DNA of 64,000 nt from Apibacter mensalis (GCF_001418685.1 NZ_LIVM01000002.1:62001-126000); one strand, 5' to 3'. Counted from the first letter of the stretch, positions 39,478 through 49,413 are shown. Notes: a model not told the origin generated them from the sequence alone. Translations and numbers: made by a program.

Positions 39478-40467
39478 TTAATTTTTAACTCTGTATTTTA
39501 AAATGATAAATAATATGGTAGGTACTCCAATCAAAGAGGAAAGTATATTTACAGGCAATTGCGTATAACTCATGATAAGGCTTACCAATAACATGAATCC
39601 GATCCCGGTTAAAATATTTAAATTAATTTGCATCCAAAGCGCTGCCGGATTCCATATCTGTCGGCAAAAATGTGGAATAATAATACCAACAAATACTATT
39701 GGCCCCAACATAGCAGTTGTACTTCCTGTGAGTAAACAAACTGCTATCAATATATTAACTTTAAGTTTAGTCATATTTACACCTAAAACCTTTGCATATT
39801 CTTCCCCCATGAGAAAACCTATTAATTTTTCTACCGATATAAAAGCCGAAAGCAAGCCTATTATTGTGCAAATTGTAAAAACTAAAACTTGTTTTCCGGA
39901 TAATCCTTCAAATGAGCCAAAAGACCAATATACATATTGTTTAAGGGATTCAGATTGTGAATAAAATTGTAAAGTACTGATCAAGGAGCCGCTAAATGAA
40001 GATAAAAGAAAACCAATAATAATAAATGTGGAAACATTTTTTATTCCTCTAGCAATAAATAACAACAATAGTGAAGTTAGCAACGCTCCAACAAAAGCAC
40101 TTACTATTAGTAACCATCCACTTAACCATTGATAATGTAACAAGACAACGCCTCCGCCTGAGAAAATTACCAAGGCAACTGCTAATGCAGAGGCTGATGT
40201 TATCCCTAAAACAGAGGGTTCTGCCAATGGATTTTTAAATAATTCTTGAAGTAAAAATCCGCTTACTGGCAATGAGATTCCTGCCAATACTACAGCTAAA
40301 GCTCTGTTAAATCGATAAGATATGATTAAATTTTTAGTCTCTTCTTGAGTAAAAAAAAGATCATATAAAGTTATATTTTCAAATCCTGTCAATAAATTAA
40401 CCATAAATAACAATATACAACTTATCAAAAGTATAATTATAAGCAGCATAAACCTTTTTGAAAACAT
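39478..40467 (-). CDS. FecCD-family ABC transporter permease
   Basis: A membrane protein of about 329 residues with roughly ten helices. GISLPVSGFLLQELFKNPLAEPSVLGITSA and IVFVGIIIPHFCRQIW are the FecCD signature and the coupling region. It forms a homodimer channel for iron-siderophore, heme or vitamin B12 import with the downstream ATPase. Possible starts are 40497, 40467 and 40449. A TATATTTG box (40480-40473) makes 40497 doubtful, and 40449 has an AAAAAGG just before it. I list 40467 as a compromise. Confidence 0.92.
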   Translation of the reverse strand: MFSKRFMLLIIILLISCILLFMVNLLTGFENITLYDLFFTQEETKNLIISYRFNRALAVVLAGISLPVSGFLLQELFKNPLAEPSVLGITSASALAVALVIFSGGGVVLLHYQWLSGWLLIVSAFVGALLTSLLLLFIARGIKNVSTFIIIGFLLSSFSGSLISTLQFYSQSESLKQYVYWSFGSFEGLSGKQVLVFTICTIIGLLSAFISVEKLIGFLMGEEYAKVLGVNMTKLKVNILIAVCLLTGSTTAMLGPIVFVGIIIPHFCRQIWNPAALWMQINLNILTGIGFMLLVSLIMSYTQLPVNILSSLIGVPTILFIILKYRVKN

Positions 40468-40472
40468 ACATA

Positions 40473-40480
40473 CAAATATA
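40473..40480 (-). promoter_or_regulatory. Candidate -7 promoter element of the metal-chelate ABC operon
   Basis: Minus-strand TATATTTG, matching TAnnTTTG. It overlaps the longest possible permease reading frame, which argues for a downstream start. It faces the promoter of the FAD oxidoreductase gene. Confidence 0.35.
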
Positions 40481-40536
40481 AAAAACAACCCAATCATTTG
40501 TGGAGAATAATCTATTAAATTCTCTAATCAAATTAG

Positions 40537-40544
40537 TACTTTTG
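40537..40544 (+). promoter_or_regulatory. Candidate -7 promoter element of the FAD oxidoreductase gene
   Basis: TACTTTTG matches TAnnTTTG and is 18 bases before the start codon at 40563. Confidence 0.45.
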
Positions 40545-40562
40545 CAATGAATTTTTAACCAT

Positions 40563-41951
40563 ATGCCTGATTATATTGAATTTTTTATTGAATTATTAGG
40601 TCCTGAACATTGTTTCAACGACGAGCAAAGTCTTGAATATTATTCACATGATCATACTGAAAATTTAAGATTTAAACCTTCATTGGTCGTTAAACCTAAA
40701 AACGCGGAAGAAATTTCTCAAATAGTTAAATTCTGTAATGAAAAAAATATACCTATTACGACCAGATCCGGAGGAACCGGACTTATGGGAGGAGCTTTAC
40801 CAATAAACGGAGGTATCGTTTTATCCGTGGAAAGACTTAATAAAATAATAGATATTGACACTCAAAACTTTCAAGCGACCGTTGAAGCAGGGGTTATAAA
40901 TTTTCAACTTCAACAAGCATTAGAACCGTACGGGTTATTCTACGGTCCGGACCCATCCAGTTGGGGCAGCTCTTATATAGGAGGAAATATAGCGACTAAT
41001 GCCGGAGGATTACGAGCCGTGAAATATGGTGTAACTGCTGCTGCTGTATTGAATTTGGAAGTAGTTCTCCCTAATGGAGAAATCATATGGACGGGAGCCA
41101 ATACTCTTAAAAATTCAACCGGGTATAATCTTACCCAATTGTTTGTTGGTAGCGAAGGTACGTTAGGAATAATTACTAAAGCCGTTTTGAAAATACTTAC
41201 CAAACCCAAAACAGACATTACGTTACTAATTCCCTTTCATCACCTTGAAGATTCGGCAAAGGCTGTAACTGAAGTTTTTAAAAGCGGACTGATCCCCTGC
41301 TCACTTGAACTTATGGAAAGAAATGCCTTGGAACAAACATTATTGCATTTAGAAGAAAATTCTATTTCTTTACAGAAGAATGTTCAAGCACATTTATTAA
41401 TTAATTTTGATGGTAATTCTCATGAAGAATTGTTACCCTTGATGGAAAAAACTATAGATGTTATTAAACATTACCCCACTGAAGAAATTTATTTTGCCGA
41501 CAATGAAATAGACAAAAATCGTTTATGGGAATTGAGAAGAAAAGTTTCTGAAATTGTAAAATTAAACGGATATACCATAGAAGAAGACACCGTAGTACCA
41601 AGAGCAAAGTTACCTGATTTAATAAAATTTGCTCATCAATTAGCAGAAAAAAATAACATGAAAGTAGTATGCTACGGACATGCAGGAGATGGTAATTTAC
41701 ACATGAGATTCAACCATCCCGAATATAAAAACTCATACCAAAATCCCAACATTAATGCCATGCTTAAGGAACTATTTGAGTATATCCATATGCTTGGAGG
41801 AACTATTTCCGGAGAACATGGAATTGGATTGCTTCAAAAACCTTTCTTGCCCATTGTTTTTTCAAAGGCAAATCTGTTAATACAAAAAAACATAAAAAAA
41901 GCTATAGATCCTAAAAACATTATGAATCCTGGAAAATTAATCCCCGATTAA
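40563..41951 (+). CDS. GlcD-type FAD-linked oxidoreductase (D-lactate/glycolate dehydrogenase family)
   Basis: A 462-residue protein with an FAD-binding PCMH domain (TTRSGGTGLMGGALPINGG at about residues 74-92, then GGNIATNAGGLRAVKYG) and a C-terminal FAD-oxidase C domain with VCYGHAGDGNLHMRFNH and GTISGEHGIGLLQKPFL. Members oxidise 2-hydroxy acids such as D-lactate, glycolate or D-2-hydroxyglutarate and pass electrons to quinone. There are no Fe-S cluster Cys motifs and no GlcE/GlcF neighbours, so it would be a single-subunit enzyme. The exact substrate cannot be told. Confidence 0.93.
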   Translation: MPDYIEFFIELLGPEHCFNDEQSLEYYSHDHTENLRFKPSLVVKPKNAEEISQIVKFCNEKNIPITTRSGGTGLMGGALPINGGIVLSVERLNKIIDIDTQNFQATVEAGVINFQLQQALEPYGLFYGPDPSSWGSSYIGGNIATNAGGLRAVKYGVTAAAVLNLEVVLPNGEIIWTGANTLKNSTGYNLTQLFVGSEGTLGIITKAVLKILTKPKTDITLLIPFHHLEDSAKAVTEVFKSGLIPCSLELMERNALEQTLLHLEENSISLQKNVQAHLLINFDGNSHEELLPLMEKTIDVIKHYPTEEIYFADNEIDKNRLWELRRKVSEIVKLNGYTIEEDTVVPRAKLPDLIKFAHQLAEKNNMKVVCYGHAGDGNLHMRFNHPEYKNSYQNPNINAMLKELFEYIHMLGGTISGEHGIGLLQKPFLPIVFSKANLLIQKNIKKAIDPKNIMNPGKLIPD

Positions 41952-42019
41952 AATAATCCGAATTCTATTTATGTAACAAAATATTTAATGTAATTACTTA
42001 TAATTTAATAACTAAACTT

Positions 42020-42520
42020 GTGAAAAAAATTGAATTAGAATTTTCGAAATTAATTGAAAAAAATCAGGGAATTATTTATAAAGTTTGCAGAATTTATGCA
42101 AACAATGAAGAAGATTCTCAAGACTTATTTCAAGAAATTCTATTACAACTTTGGAAATCATATAAAAGTTTTCAGGGAAATTCTAAATTCACTACATGGA
42201 TGTATAGAGTTGCACTAAATACAGCTATTACGCTTTTTAGAAAATCAACTAAAAGCATCAATACTCAAGAGATTGATAACACCTTATATAAAATCTCTGA
42301 AAACGATGATTTTAGCGAAAAACAAGAGCAAATTAATAGACTTTACGAGGCTATTAAAAAACTTTCTGAAATAGAGCGAGCATTAGTATTGCTATATTTA
42401 GAAGATTTATCCTATAGAGAAATTTCTGAAACACTGGGTATTACAGAAGTCAATGCTCGTGTAAAGATGAATCGCGTTAAAACCAAATTAAAAGAAATAA
42501 TGAATAAAAATGAAGAATGA
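42020..42520 (+). CDS. ECF-type RNA polymerase sigma factor
   Basis: A 166-residue sigma-70 family protein with only regions 2 and 4. Region 2 includes NEEDSQDLFQEILLQLWKSYKSFQGNSKFTTWMYRVALN. Region 4 is a helix-turn-helix in LEDLSYREISETLGITEVNARVKMNRVKTKL. The start is a GTG at 42020; no ATG lies between it and the conserved N-terminus. Its end overlaps the next gene by 11 bases, so the two are coupled, and the partner is the likely anti-sigma or signal protein. Target genes are unknown. Confidence 0.93.
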   Translation: MKKIELEFSKLIEKNQGIIYKVCRIYANNEEDSQDLFQEILLQLWKSYKSFQGNSKFTTWMYRVALNTAITLFRKSTKSINTQEIDNTLYKISENDDFSEKQEQINRLYEAIKKLSEIERALVLLYLEDLSYREISETLGITEVNARVKMNRVKTKLKEIMNKNEE

Positions 42521-43199
42521 ATTGGATATAGACAGTCTAAAAAAATCTTGGCAAAAGCAAACTGAGACTAATCAATATTCTCAGGCAGAATTACTATTGA
42601 TGCTTAATAAAAAATCCCGTAACAATGTTAAATACATTGTTATCATAAGTATTATTGAATTTATAATTTTAATGACCTCACTCCTTTTTACTGCAGCGGA
42701 TATGAATCTTATCATGCCAAACTTGGGAGGTGAAGCTCTAAAAGTTTATATTCGTAATTATCACATAAGTAGGTTGCTCATCTATTTTAATCTAATTACC
42801 TCTATTGGATTTATCTTTTATTTCTACAGATGCTATAAAAAAATTAATCTCCTGTACTCTACTAAAGATCTAATTAACAATATATTAAGATTTAGAAAAA
42901 GTGTAAATTGGTTTATTATCATTAATATTTTTCTAGGATTACTTATACTTATTTTAACCGGTTTTTATGAATTCATGTATGGAAAAAGATTGGGTCGAGG
43001 ATTTAATTCAACAGATATTTTAGACATTGACCAAATTCAACTAAATTTTTCTTATCCTGAAAATATATTTGTATTTATTATCATTTGCATAATTTTATTT
43101 TTAATAATCATTGCATATTATTTACTAATTTATGGGATATTACTTAAAAAATTAAAGAAAAATCTTAAAGAAATTCAAAAATTGGAAAAAGTTAACTAA
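42510..43199 (+). CDS. Membrane protein coupled to the ECF sigma factor (possible anti-sigma)
   Basis: A 229-residue protein. The N-terminal 40 residues are polar and helical (DIDSLKKSWQKQTETNQYSQ), a form common in proteins encoded just after ECF sigma genes in Bacteroidota. Four transmembrane helices follow near residues 47-68, 88-108, 130-152 and 180-210, then a Lys-rich cytoplasmic tail. The overlap with the sigma gene implies a joint role. No zinc-binding anti-sigma motif (HxxxCxxC) is present. Anti-sigma function is inferred from context only. Confidence 0.75.
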   Translation: MKNELDIDSLKKSWQKQTETNQYSQAELLLMLNKKSRNNVKYIVIISIIEFIILMTSLLFTAADMNLIMPNLGGEALKVYIRNYHISRLLIYFNLITSIGFIFYFYRCYKKINLLYSTKDLINNILRFRKSVNWFIIINIFLGLLILILTGFYEFMYGKRLGRGFNSTDILDIDQIQLNFSYPENIFVFIIICIILFLIIIAYYLLIYGILLKKLKKNLKEIQKLEKVN

Positions 43200-43302
43200 T
43201 GATTTATTATAAATACATAAGGTAGACACTTACAACAAAAGCTATTACAAAATCATATACAATATACTATTTGTTTATGATTTTTTTTTAACTTAAAAAT
43301 TG

Positions 43303-43310
43303 TACTTTTG
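43303..43310 (+). promoter_or_regulatory. Candidate -7 promoter element of parE
   Basis: TACTTTTG matches TAnnTTTG, 20 bases before the parE start at 43331. Confidence 0.45.
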
Positions 43311-43330
43311 CATATATTAGTTGGAAAAAA

Positions 43331-45169
43331 ATGAATCAAAACACTCAGTATACCGAGGATAATATTAAAACTCTTGAATGGCAGGAGCATATACGTATCC
43401 GTCCGGGAATGTATATTGGTAAATTAGGTGACGGTTCTTCCCCTGATGATGGTATCTATATTCTATTAAAAGAGATTATAGATAATTCCATTGATGAATA
43501 CGTAATGGGGGCTGGTAGAAAAATTGATCTTTCTCTTGATAATACTATAGTAAAAATAAGAGACTATGGAAGAGGAATTCCTTTAGGAAAAATGGTTGAT
43601 GCGGTTTCCAAAATGAATACGGGAGGAAAATACGATTCCAGAGCGTTTAAAAAATCTGTAGGACTGAACGGAGTGGGTACTAAAGCTGTCAATGCACTAT
43701 CATCCTATTTTAAAGTAAAATCCATTCGTGATGGGTTTTCACGATATGCTGAGTTTTCGAAAGGAGTGCTTACCTACGAAAGTCCTCAAATAGAATCCAA
43801 AGAAAGAAAAGGTACTGAAATTTCTTTTGAACCGGACTTTTCCATATTCGGAAATTTTAAGTTTAGGAAAGAATATATAGACAAAATGCTTAAAAATTAT
43901 GTCTATCTCAATCCCGGGTTAAAAATTTTCTTAAATGGAGAAGAATACTTTTCGGAAAATGGTTTGCAGGACTTACTTCAAGATAATATAGAAGGAGATA
44001 CCATCTATCCCATCATACATTTAAAAGATGAGGATATAGAAGTAGCTTTCACTCATAGCGAACGTTCTCAATCAGAAGCATACTTTTCATTTGTCAACGG
44101 GCAGCATACTACACAAGGGGGAACTCATTTAAATGCTTTTAAGGAAGCCTTTGTAAAAACTATACGCGAATTCTATAATAAAAATTATGATGCTTCCGAT
44201 ATTAGAAAATCAATAATAGCAGCAGTCTCGATTAAAATCATCGAACCAGTATTCGAATCACAAACTAAAACTAAATTGGGAAGCAGTGAAATGGGCCCTG
44301 ATTTACCTACAATTCGAACCTATATAAATGATTTTCTAAAAAAGCATTTAGATAATTTTTTACATAAAAATTCGGAGGCAGCAGAAGCCTTGCAAAGAAA
44401 GATTATTATTTCCGAAAAAGAAAGAAAAGAACTTTCCGGCATTCAAAAATTGGCAAGAGAAAGAGCAAAAAAAGTAAGCTTACATAATAAAAAATTAAGA
44501 GATTGTCGTCAACATTATAATGATCAAAAGTCCCAAAGAAAACTGGAATCCACTATATTTATCACGGAAGGAGATTCTGCTTCAGGATCCATAACCAAGA
44601 GTAGAGACGTGGAAACACAAGCTGTATTCAGTCTTCGTGGGAAACCATTAAATTGTTACGGATTAACCAAGAAAATAGTATATGAAAATGAGGAATTTAA
44701 TTTACTTCAATCTGCATTAAATATTGAAATCAGTTTAGAAGATTTAAGATACAATAATGTGGTAATTGCAACTGATGCAGATGTTGATGGAATGCACATT
44801 AGGTTGCTTATGATTACTTTTTTCTTACAATTTTTTCCGGATTTGATCAAGAACGGACATTTATATATTCTCCAAACTCCTTTATTTAGAGTTCGAAATA
44901 AAAAAGAAACACGGTATTGCTATACAGATGAAGAACGATTAAAAGCAATCCACGAGTTAGGAAAAAATCCGGAAATAACTCGTTTTAAAGGCTTGGGGGA
45001 AATTTCACCTGATGAATTTAAAAATTTTATTGGTAAAGATATTAAACTTGAGCCCGTTATGCTAAGTAAAAATACTCCCATAGAAGAACTATTAGACTTT
45101 TATATGGGAAAAAATACTCAAACCAGACAAGAATTTATAATCAATAATTTAGTAATTGATAATTTTTAG
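43331..45169 (+). CDS. parE: DNA topoisomerase IV subunit B
   Basis: A 612-residue type IIA topoisomerase ATPase subunit. The GHKL ATPase has [28 protein letters not shown] and [14 protein letters not shown] (ATP lid). The transducer domain carries [13 protein letters not shown]. The TOPRIM domain has [14 protein letters not shown] and [10 protein letters not shown], whose acidic residues bind Mg. The C-terminus has [13 protein letters not shown]. The lack of a large TOPRIM insert and the pairing with parC favour topoisomerase IV (decatenation) over gyrase B. Confidence 0.96.
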   Translation: MNQNTQYTEDNIKTLEWQEHIRIRPGMYIGKLGDGSSPDDGIYILLKEIIDNSIDEYVMGAGRKIDLSLDNTIVKIRDYGRGIPLGKMVDAVSKMNTGGKYDSRAFKKSVGLNGVGTKAVNALSSYFKVKSIRDGFSRYAEFSKGVLTYESPQIESKERKGTEISFEPDFSIFGNFKFRKEYIDKMLKNYVYLNPGLKIFLNGEEYFSENGLQDLLQDNIEGDTIYPIIHLKDEDIEVAFTHSERSQSEAYFSFVNGQHTTQGGTHLNAFKEAFVKTIREFYNKNYDASDIRKSIIAAVSIKIIEPVFESQTKTKLGSSEMGPDLPTIRTYINDFLKKHLDNFLHKNSEAAEALQRKIIISEKERKELSGIQKLARERAKKVSLHNKKLRDCRQHYNDQKSQRKLESTIFITEGDSASGSITKSRDVETQAVFSLRGKPLNCYGLTKKIVYENEEFNLLQSALNIEISLEDLRYNNVVIATDADVDGMHIRLLMITFFLQFFPDLIKNGHLYILQTPLFRVRNKKETRYCYTDEERLKAIHELGKNPEITRFKGLGEISPDEFKNFIGKDIKLEPVMLSKNTPIEELLDFYMGKNTQTRQEFIINNLVIDNF

Positions 45170-45219
45170 TGGTATAAACTAAAAAACATATGTGAAGAAT
45201 GACTTAAAAGCTAGTTTTT

Positions 45220-45705
45220 ATGAAATTTCAAAACCCAAAAACCAAAAGTAAAGTTGCAATTATAAATATAGTAATACTAATTATTTTTTTTACAAGCTTT
45301 GTATTTATCTATTTAAATATACCTGCTTTTGGAAGAAGTGATGAATTTGTGTTATTAATAAGTCTATTATTACTTATTTATTTAGCTTATCTAGGATGTC
45401 CATTCTTTAGATATGATAGCGATGGAGAAACTCTAATATTCCAAAATGAAAAATCACTTCCGATTTCCTTTTTAGTCAAAGAATCATTATCTGATTTCCC
45501 TAAAAGAAAACTTATTAAATTTGTAATAAAAAATAAGCCCTTATTTAAAAAAGTATTGGAAATTTACATCTCAAGCAAACGGGTGAGTTCGGGACTATCT
45601 AAAGTGAATTTTGATATCTCTTATCTTGATTCCAAACAGATAAGAGATATACGAATTTCCCTCAATAAGGTAATTAATGAAAATAAAAAAGATACTTTTC
45701 AATAA
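45220..45705 (+). CDS. Hypothetical small membrane protein between parE and parC
   Basis: A 161-residue protein with two N-terminal transmembrane helices (about 15-35 and 44-64) and a soluble C-terminal half containing RYDSDGETLIFQNEKSL and a final NFDISYLDSKQIRDIRISLN. The soluble part looks like a PH-like beta-barrel plus helix, as in bacterial bPH membrane proteins; this is an impression, not a proof. It is 50 bases after parE and 37 before parC on the same strand, so it is likely in the same transcript. Function unknown. Confidence 0.72.
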   Translation: MKFQNPKTKSKVAIINIVILIIFFTSFVFIYLNIPAFGRSDEFVLLISLLLLIYLAYLGCPFFRYDSDGETLIFQNEKSLPISFLVKESLSDFPKRKLIKFVIKNKPLFKKVLEIYISSKRVSSGLSKVNFDISYLDSKQIRDIRISLNKVINENKKDTFQ

Positions 45706-45742
45706 AATTTTAAAATCATAAAAAAACACTTTTAAACTAATA

Positions 45743-48340
45743 ATGAACAAAAACAATCAGGAAAACATAAATAAAGATAATTCTAATACTGAAACTATAC
45801 AAAAAATATCTGGTATGTACCAGAATTGGTTTTTAGATTATGCTTCTTATGTTATTCTTGAAAGGGCTATTCCTTCTATCTTCGACGGTTTAAAACCCGT
45901 ACAAAAAAGAATACTTCATTCTATGAAGGAATTAGAAGATGGCCGTTATAATAAAGTTGCCAATGTGGTTGGAAATACTATGAAATATCATCCACATGGA
46001 GATGCTGCTATTACTGATGCAATTGTACAAATAGGACAAAAGGAATTATTAATTGATACTCAAGGAAATTGGGGGAATATATATACCGGTGATAGCGCGG
46101 CAGCTGCCCGTTATATCGAATCTCGCTTAACCCCTTTTGCCTTGGAGGTTATCTTCAATCCCAAAACAACAGTTTGGAAGCCTTCTTACGATGGAAGAAA
46201 CAAAGAACCTGTAAACTTACCTATAAAATTCCCTCTACTTTTATCTCAAGGTGTTGAAGGAATTGCTGTAGGCTTGTCTACAAAGATTTTACCACATAAT
46301 TTTTTAGAATTACTCGATGCTTCTATAGCAATCTTAAAAGGAAAACCTTTTACCCTATATCCTGATTTCCAAACGGGCGGTTTAATTGATGTTACAAATT
46401 ATAATGATGGAGAACGAGGAGGAAAAATAAGGGCTCGAGCCAGAATTTCAAGTTATGAAAAAGGACTTCTCTTAATTAATGAAATCCCATACGGAACTAA
46501 TACAGGATCTCTAATAGACAGCATTCTTAAAGCCAATGAGAAGGGAAAAATTAAAATAAAGAAGGTTGAAGACAATACTGCTTCTGAGGTTGAAATTATA
46601 ATTCATTTTCCTCATGATGTTTCTCCTGACAAAATGATAGATGCCTTATACGCATTTACAGACTGTGAAATTTCAATTTCACCCAATGCTTGTGTGATAA
46701 ATGTAGACAAACCTGAATTTTTAAGTGTTTCGGAAATATTAAGAAGAAATACCGAAAATACAGTAAACCTTCTTAAACAAGAATTAGAAATTGAGCTTAC
46801 AGAACTGCAAGAGCAATGGCACTTTGCTTCTTTAGAAAAAATTTTTATTGAAAATAGGATCTATCACCAAATTGAAGAGCTTGATAAGTGGGAAGATGTG
46901 GTCTCTACTATCGATACAGGTTTAAAACCCTTTACTTCCCATTTGATAAGAAAAGTTTCCGAAGAAGATATTAACAAGCTGACAGAAATACGAATTAAAA
47001 GAATCACTCGCTTTGATCTGGATAAAGCAGAAGAAAATATTATTGCATTAGAGGGTAAAATAAAAGAAGTTAAATATCATTTGAATAATTTAATTCCATA
47101 TGCAATTGATTATTTTATCAACATAAAGAGAAAATACGGAAAAGACAAAGAAAGAAAAACTGAAATACGGACCTTTGATACAATCGACGCAGCAAAAGTT
47201 GCGGTAGCGAATATTAAATTCTATGTCAATCGTGAAGAAGGGTTCATTGGATACTCCCTCAAAAAAGATGAATACCTTTTTGACTGTTCAGATATTGATG
47301 ATATCATTGTGTTTAGAAAAGATGGTGTAATGTTGGTTACAAAAGCAGATGCAAAAACCTTTGTTGGAAAAAATATTATTCATGTCGGAATTTGGAAAAA
47401 GAATGATACTCGTACCATTTACAATATGATTTATCGGGAAGGAAAATTGGGACCCTGGTATATGAAAAGATTTCCGGTTACCTCTATAACCAGGGATAAA
47501 GAATATAATTTAGCTTCTTTAGTTAAAGGTTCAGAAATTCAATATTTTACTGCTAATCCCAATGGAGAAGCAGAATCGGTTTCCATTTTTCTTAAGCCCA
47601 ATCAAAGATTGAAAAAACTAAAATTCGACATTGATTTTTCTGAATTGGCTATAAAAGGAAGAAGCTCTAAAGGAAACTTGGTATCAAAAAATTATATAAA
47701 GAAAATTGAATTAAAAGAATCAGGAATTTCAACCTTAGCACCCAGAAAAATATGGTTTGACGAATCTGTGCAACGCCTAAATGTTGAAGGCCGAGGTAAA
47801 TATCTAGGTGCATTTAAAGGATCGGATAAAATATTAACCCTTTCCTCTACTGGCATTGCTAAGCTTCACACATGCGATTTATTAAATCATTTTGATGATG
47901 AATTTTTAATTCTTGAAAAATGGAATCCCGAAAAGCCTGTTTGTTGTATATACTATGATGGGGATAAATCCATTTATTATATTAAACGTTTTTTATTAGA
48001 TGATACATTGAATCCTCAACCATTTTTCATTTCAGAAAACCCAAGATCTTTTATAGAATGGGCAGGAACCGGATGGAAATTAATTGCTGAAATCAATTTT
48101 GGAAAAGACAAAAGTCAAGAAATTATCAATTTAGAAGAATTTATAGCAATTAAAGGTATAAAGGCTCAGGGAAATCAAATTTCTAAAGAAAAAATAAAAA
48201 AAATTACCATAACAGAAGAGTATTCTGAGCAGGAAAATGAGGTAAATTCCGTTGCTGAATCTGAAGAATATTCTACTAAACACAAGAATTCTCAGGATAA
48301 TAATTTAGATTCAGAAGGAGAGCAAATTAATCTATTTTGA
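45743..48340 (+). CDS. parC: DNA topoisomerase IV subunit A
   Basis: An 865-residue type IIA topoisomerase cleavage subunit. The catalytic Tyr lies in GDSAAAARYIESRLTPFA (near residue 123), in the usual AxR-Tyr context, after KYHPHGDAAITDAI, where quinolone-resistance positions fall. A coiled region follows (about 335-470), then a C-terminal beta-pinwheel-like part without a clear GyrA box, as for ParC. The C-terminal tail of about 60 residues is acidic, ending DNNLDSEGEQINLF. Together with parE at 43331 it forms topoisomerase IV. Confidence 0.95.
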   Translation: MNKNNQENINKDNSNTETIQKISGMYQNWFLDYASYVILERAIPSIFDGLKPVQKRILHSMKELEDGRYNKVANVVGNTMKYHPHGDAAITDAIVQIGQKELLIDTQGNWGNIYTGDSAAAARYIESRLTPFALEVIFNPKTTVWKPSYDGRNKEPVNLPIKFPLLLSQGVEGIAVGLSTKILPHNFLELLDASIAILKGKPFTLYPDFQTGGLIDVTNYNDGERGGKIRARARISSYEKGLLLINEIPYGTNTGSLIDSILKANEKGKIKIKKVEDNTASEVEIIIHFPHDVSPDKMIDALYAFTDCEISISPNACVINVDKPEFLSVSEILRRNTENTVNLLKQELEIELTELQEQWHFASLEKIFIENRIYHQIEELDKWEDVVSTIDTGLKPFTSHLIRKVSEEDINKLTEIRIKRITRFDLDKAEENIIALEGKIKEVKYHLNNLIPYAIDYFINIKRKYGKDKERKTEIRTFDTIDAAKVAVANIKFYVNREEGFIGYSLKKDEYLFDCSDIDDIIVFRKDGVMLVTKADAKTFVGKNIIHVGIWKKNDTRTIYNMIYREGKLGPWYMKRFPVTSITRDKEYNLASLVKGSEIQYFTANPNGEAESVSIFLKPNQRLKKLKFDIDFSELAIKGRSSKGNLVSKNYIKKIELKESGISTLAPRKIWFDESVQRLNVEGRGKYLGAFKGSDKILTLSSTGIAKLHTCDLLNHFDDEFLILEKWNPEKPVCCIYYDGDKSIYYIKRFLLDDTLNPQPFFISENPRSFIEWAGTGWKLIAEINFGKDKSQEIINLEEFIAIKGIKAQGNQISKEKIKKITITEEYSEQENEVNSVAESEEYSTKHKNSQDNNLDSEGEQINLF

Positions 48341-48358
48341 AAAACTTTTTTTATATCT

Positions 48359-48390
48359 TAGTTACTAAAAATAGTAACTATCTGTTTTGA
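48359..48390 (+). terminator. Candidate terminator after parC
   Basis: A perfect 8-bp stem (TAGTTACT with AGTAACTA) and 6-base A-rich loop begins 18 bases after the stop codon and is followed by a weak T-rich tract. Confidence 0.4.
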
Positions 48391-48456
48391 TATTAATTTT
48401 AAATATCTATATCAAATAATATAATACCATTGATGAAATCTTATTGCTAAATTTAC

Positions 48457-48464
48457 TAGATTTG
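48457..48464 (+). promoter_or_regulatory. Candidate -7 promoter element of the superoxide dismutase gene
   Basis: TAGATTTG matches TAnnTTTG, 56 bases before the start codon at 48521. The leader is longer than for most genes here. Confidence 0.4.
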
Positions 48465-48520
48465 TTTAATAAATTTAAAAACTTAAGTTAAGTTTAATTA
48501 TTAATTAAAAACAAGAGAAT

Positions 48521-49123
48521 ATGGCATTTGAATTACCTAAATTACCGTATGCATACAATGCACTAGAACCTTATATTGATGCAAAAACCATGGAAATCCA
48601 TTATACTAAGCATCATGGTACATATACTACTAATTTAAATAATGCTATCGCTGGCACTGAACTTGAAAATTTACCTATAGAACAGATTATAATTAAAGGT
48701 TTTGATAAAACTCCTATCCGAAATAATGGAGGAGGTTATTTGAATCATTGTTTATTTTGGGAGTGGTTAACACCTGATAGTAAAGGTAAGCCGGAAGGAA
48801 GTTTAGCCTCAGCAATAAATGAATCTTTTGGTTCTTTTGATGCTTTTAAAGAAGAATTTTCAAAAACAGCTGCAGGAAGATTTGGATCTGGATGGGCTTG
48901 GTTATTATCCAATAACGGTAAATTAAGTATTGGATCAACAGCTAATCAGGATAATCCCTTAATGCCTGGAGTGGGTGCTACAGGAACACCTATTCTTGGT
49001 TTAGATGTTTGGGAACATGCCTACTATCTTAATTATCAAAATAGAAGAGCTGATTATATCAATGCTTTCTTTAAGGTTGTTAATTGGAATAAAGTTGCTG
49101 AACTTTTTGAATCAAGTAAATAA
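48521..49123 (+). CDS. sodB: Iron/manganese superoxide dismutase
   Basis: A 200-residue SOD that turns superoxide into H2O2 and O2. Metal ligands by homology are His in [13 protein letters not shown], His in [11 protein letters not shown], and Asp and His in [16 protein letters not shown]. The [12 protein letters not shown] context and GSGWAWL are shared by Fe and cambialistic enzymes, so metal choice is not certain. No signal peptide: cytoplasmic. Monocistronic, with a terminator at 49147-49175. Confidence 0.95.
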   Translation: MAFELPKLPYAYNALEPYIDAKTMEIHYTKHHGTYTTNLNNAIAGTELENLPIEQIIIKGFDKTPIRNNGGGYLNHCLFWEWLTPDSKGKPEGSLASAINESFGSFDAFKEEFSKTAAGRFGSGWAWLLSNNGKLSIGSTANQDNPLMPGVGATGTPILGLDVWEHAYYLNYQNRRADYINAFFKVVNWNKVAELFESSK

Positions 49124-49146
49124 GTATTTGTAAAGCATAATTTAAT

Positions 49147-49175
49147 AAAAAGCCGTCTTTTTTAGATGGCTTTTT
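49147..49175. terminator. Terminator shared by sodB and the YeaQ-like gene
   Basis: A 12-bp stem with one G-U pair (49147-49158 with 49164-49175) and a T loop, ending in five T. It overlaps the last two bases of the convergent gene and is likely used from both sides. Confidence 0.7.
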
Positions 49176-49413
49176 ATCTTTTATTAAAAATTGACACCAA
49201 CAATAAAAGTGCAATTGCTCCTACGGTCGACATGGCCAACATAGCCGTTTTACTGCCCTCACTCACTGAAATTTGTAGAAAATTAAATATCCAGTTTCCT
49301 AAAAAACTGCCAACAATACCTACCAATAAATTTCCAAAGCATCCAAAACCTCGACCTTTAATTAAAATTCCAGCCAAAAAACCGGCTAATATTCCTATAA
49401 TTATTGTCCACAT
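49174..49413 (-). CDS. GlsB/YeaQ/YmgE-family membrane protein
   Basis: A 79-residue protein with three hydrophobic segments and the family pattern: IIIGILAGFLAGILIKGRGFG, then GNLLVGIVGSFLGNWIFN, then a last helix MSTVGAIALLLLVSIFNKR. The family (transglycosylase-associated protein fold) is linked with stress but has no proven reaction. It sits 29 bases downstream of pnuC and may share its transcript. Confidence 0.9.
   Translation of the reverse strand: MWTIIIGILAGFLAGILIKGRGFGCFGNLLVGIVGSFLGNWIFNFLQISVSEGSKTAMLAMSTVGAIALLLLVSIFNKR

Noticed and set aside
43331-48340. Reading the parE/parC pair as gyrase B and A
   Set aside because: The adjacent parE-parC pairing, the 612-residue B subunit without gyrase insert and the absence of a clear GyrA box favour topoisomerase IV.
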